A stretch of 64,000 nucleotides of DNA. Origin: Liminaster sp964567855. GTDB taxonomy: Bacteria; Bacteroidota; Bacteroidia; Bacteroidales; UBA3663. Position 1 is the stretch's first letter. Each line of letters starts with the position of its first letter. The stretch covers positions 31,220-95,219 of the forward strand of contig CAZMOE010000008.1 in the NCBI GenBank assembly GCA_964567855.1, in the 5' to 3' direction. A program made the position numbers and the translations under genes. Of this stretch, positions 63,945 to 64,000 are shown piece after piece. The notes under the pieces are model-generated. The model did no database searches, was not told the origin of the DNA, and saw only the letters and a program-made list of their open reading frames with translations.

Positions 63945-64000
63945 TTAATCTTCATTTTTTGTCTCAAATTCCTTCCGATGTTCTGCAATCTTCTTGATGT
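63945..64000 (-). CDS. C-terminal end of a leftward gene, cut by the window edge
   Basis: In frame with the window end the minus strand reads IKKIAEHRKEFETKNED and then TAA at 63947-63945. The charged, helix-compatible sequence looks like the tail of a coding region, but 17 residues do not allow assignment. Confidence 0.35.
   Translation of the reverse strand, partial: IKKIAEHRKEFETKNED

Overview
The window comes from a member of the Bacteroidales (phylum Bacteroidota). Evidence for this includes many TAnnTTTG-type -7 promoter boxes, the gene order rpmB-rpmG-DUF4295-ftsY-rimO, a hybrid-two-component-like propeller regulator, SusC/D-era glycoside hydrolases with signal peptides or a lipobox, a GH57/GT4/debranching-enzyme glycogen cluster and a frameshifted DUF4372-type IS4 transposase. 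The genus cannot be fixed from sequence alone; the backbone is moderately GC-rich, while the last ~5.5 kb is visibly more AT-rich.

Bases 1-19,400 hold a leftward block for plant-pectin (rhamnogalacturonan-like) breakdown. In order of transcription it has a membrane-spanning propeller/AraC regulator that lacks the usual kinase and receiver domains, a GH2 beta-galactosidase, a GH106 lipoprotein rhamnosidase, a six-hairpin-type putative glycosidase, a GH78 rhamnosidase, a GH28 polygalacturonase, a cupin/AraC regulator, a sugar-porter MFS permease and a GH35 beta-galactosidase cut by the window edge. No SusC/SusD pair is visible. A pectin methylesterase fused to a DUF1460 domain lies at 38.9-40.7 kb.

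Bases 19,600-23,500 are housekeeping (rimO, ftsY, DUF4295, L33, L28, a CinA/PncC-type amidase). From 23.6 to 47.4 kb, housekeeping genes (leuS, mtaB, an inositol-monophosphatase family gene, trpS) alternate with surface-glycan genes: an RffA/WecF pair, several glycosyltransferases, a WaaP-like kinase, LicD plus a cytidylyltransferase, an acyltransferase and an aminotransferase. 47.5-51 kb holds an ECF sigma operon and a PagL-like lipid A deacylase. 51-58.3 kb holds an RluA synthase, FabG, a TetR regulator and a three-gene glycogen/alpha-glucan operon closed by a perfect 23-bp terminator stem.

Bases 58.4-64 kb form an accessory stretch. It has a decayed IS4 element, a promoter feeding a long nested-hairpin RNA and an overlapping pair of unknown genes, a frameshifted prophage-like remnant, a hipB-hipA kinase module enclosed by an almost perfect inverted repeat, and a symmetric array of nested palindromes. 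This stretch and the methylesterase-DUF1460 fusion are the most unusual parts of the window.
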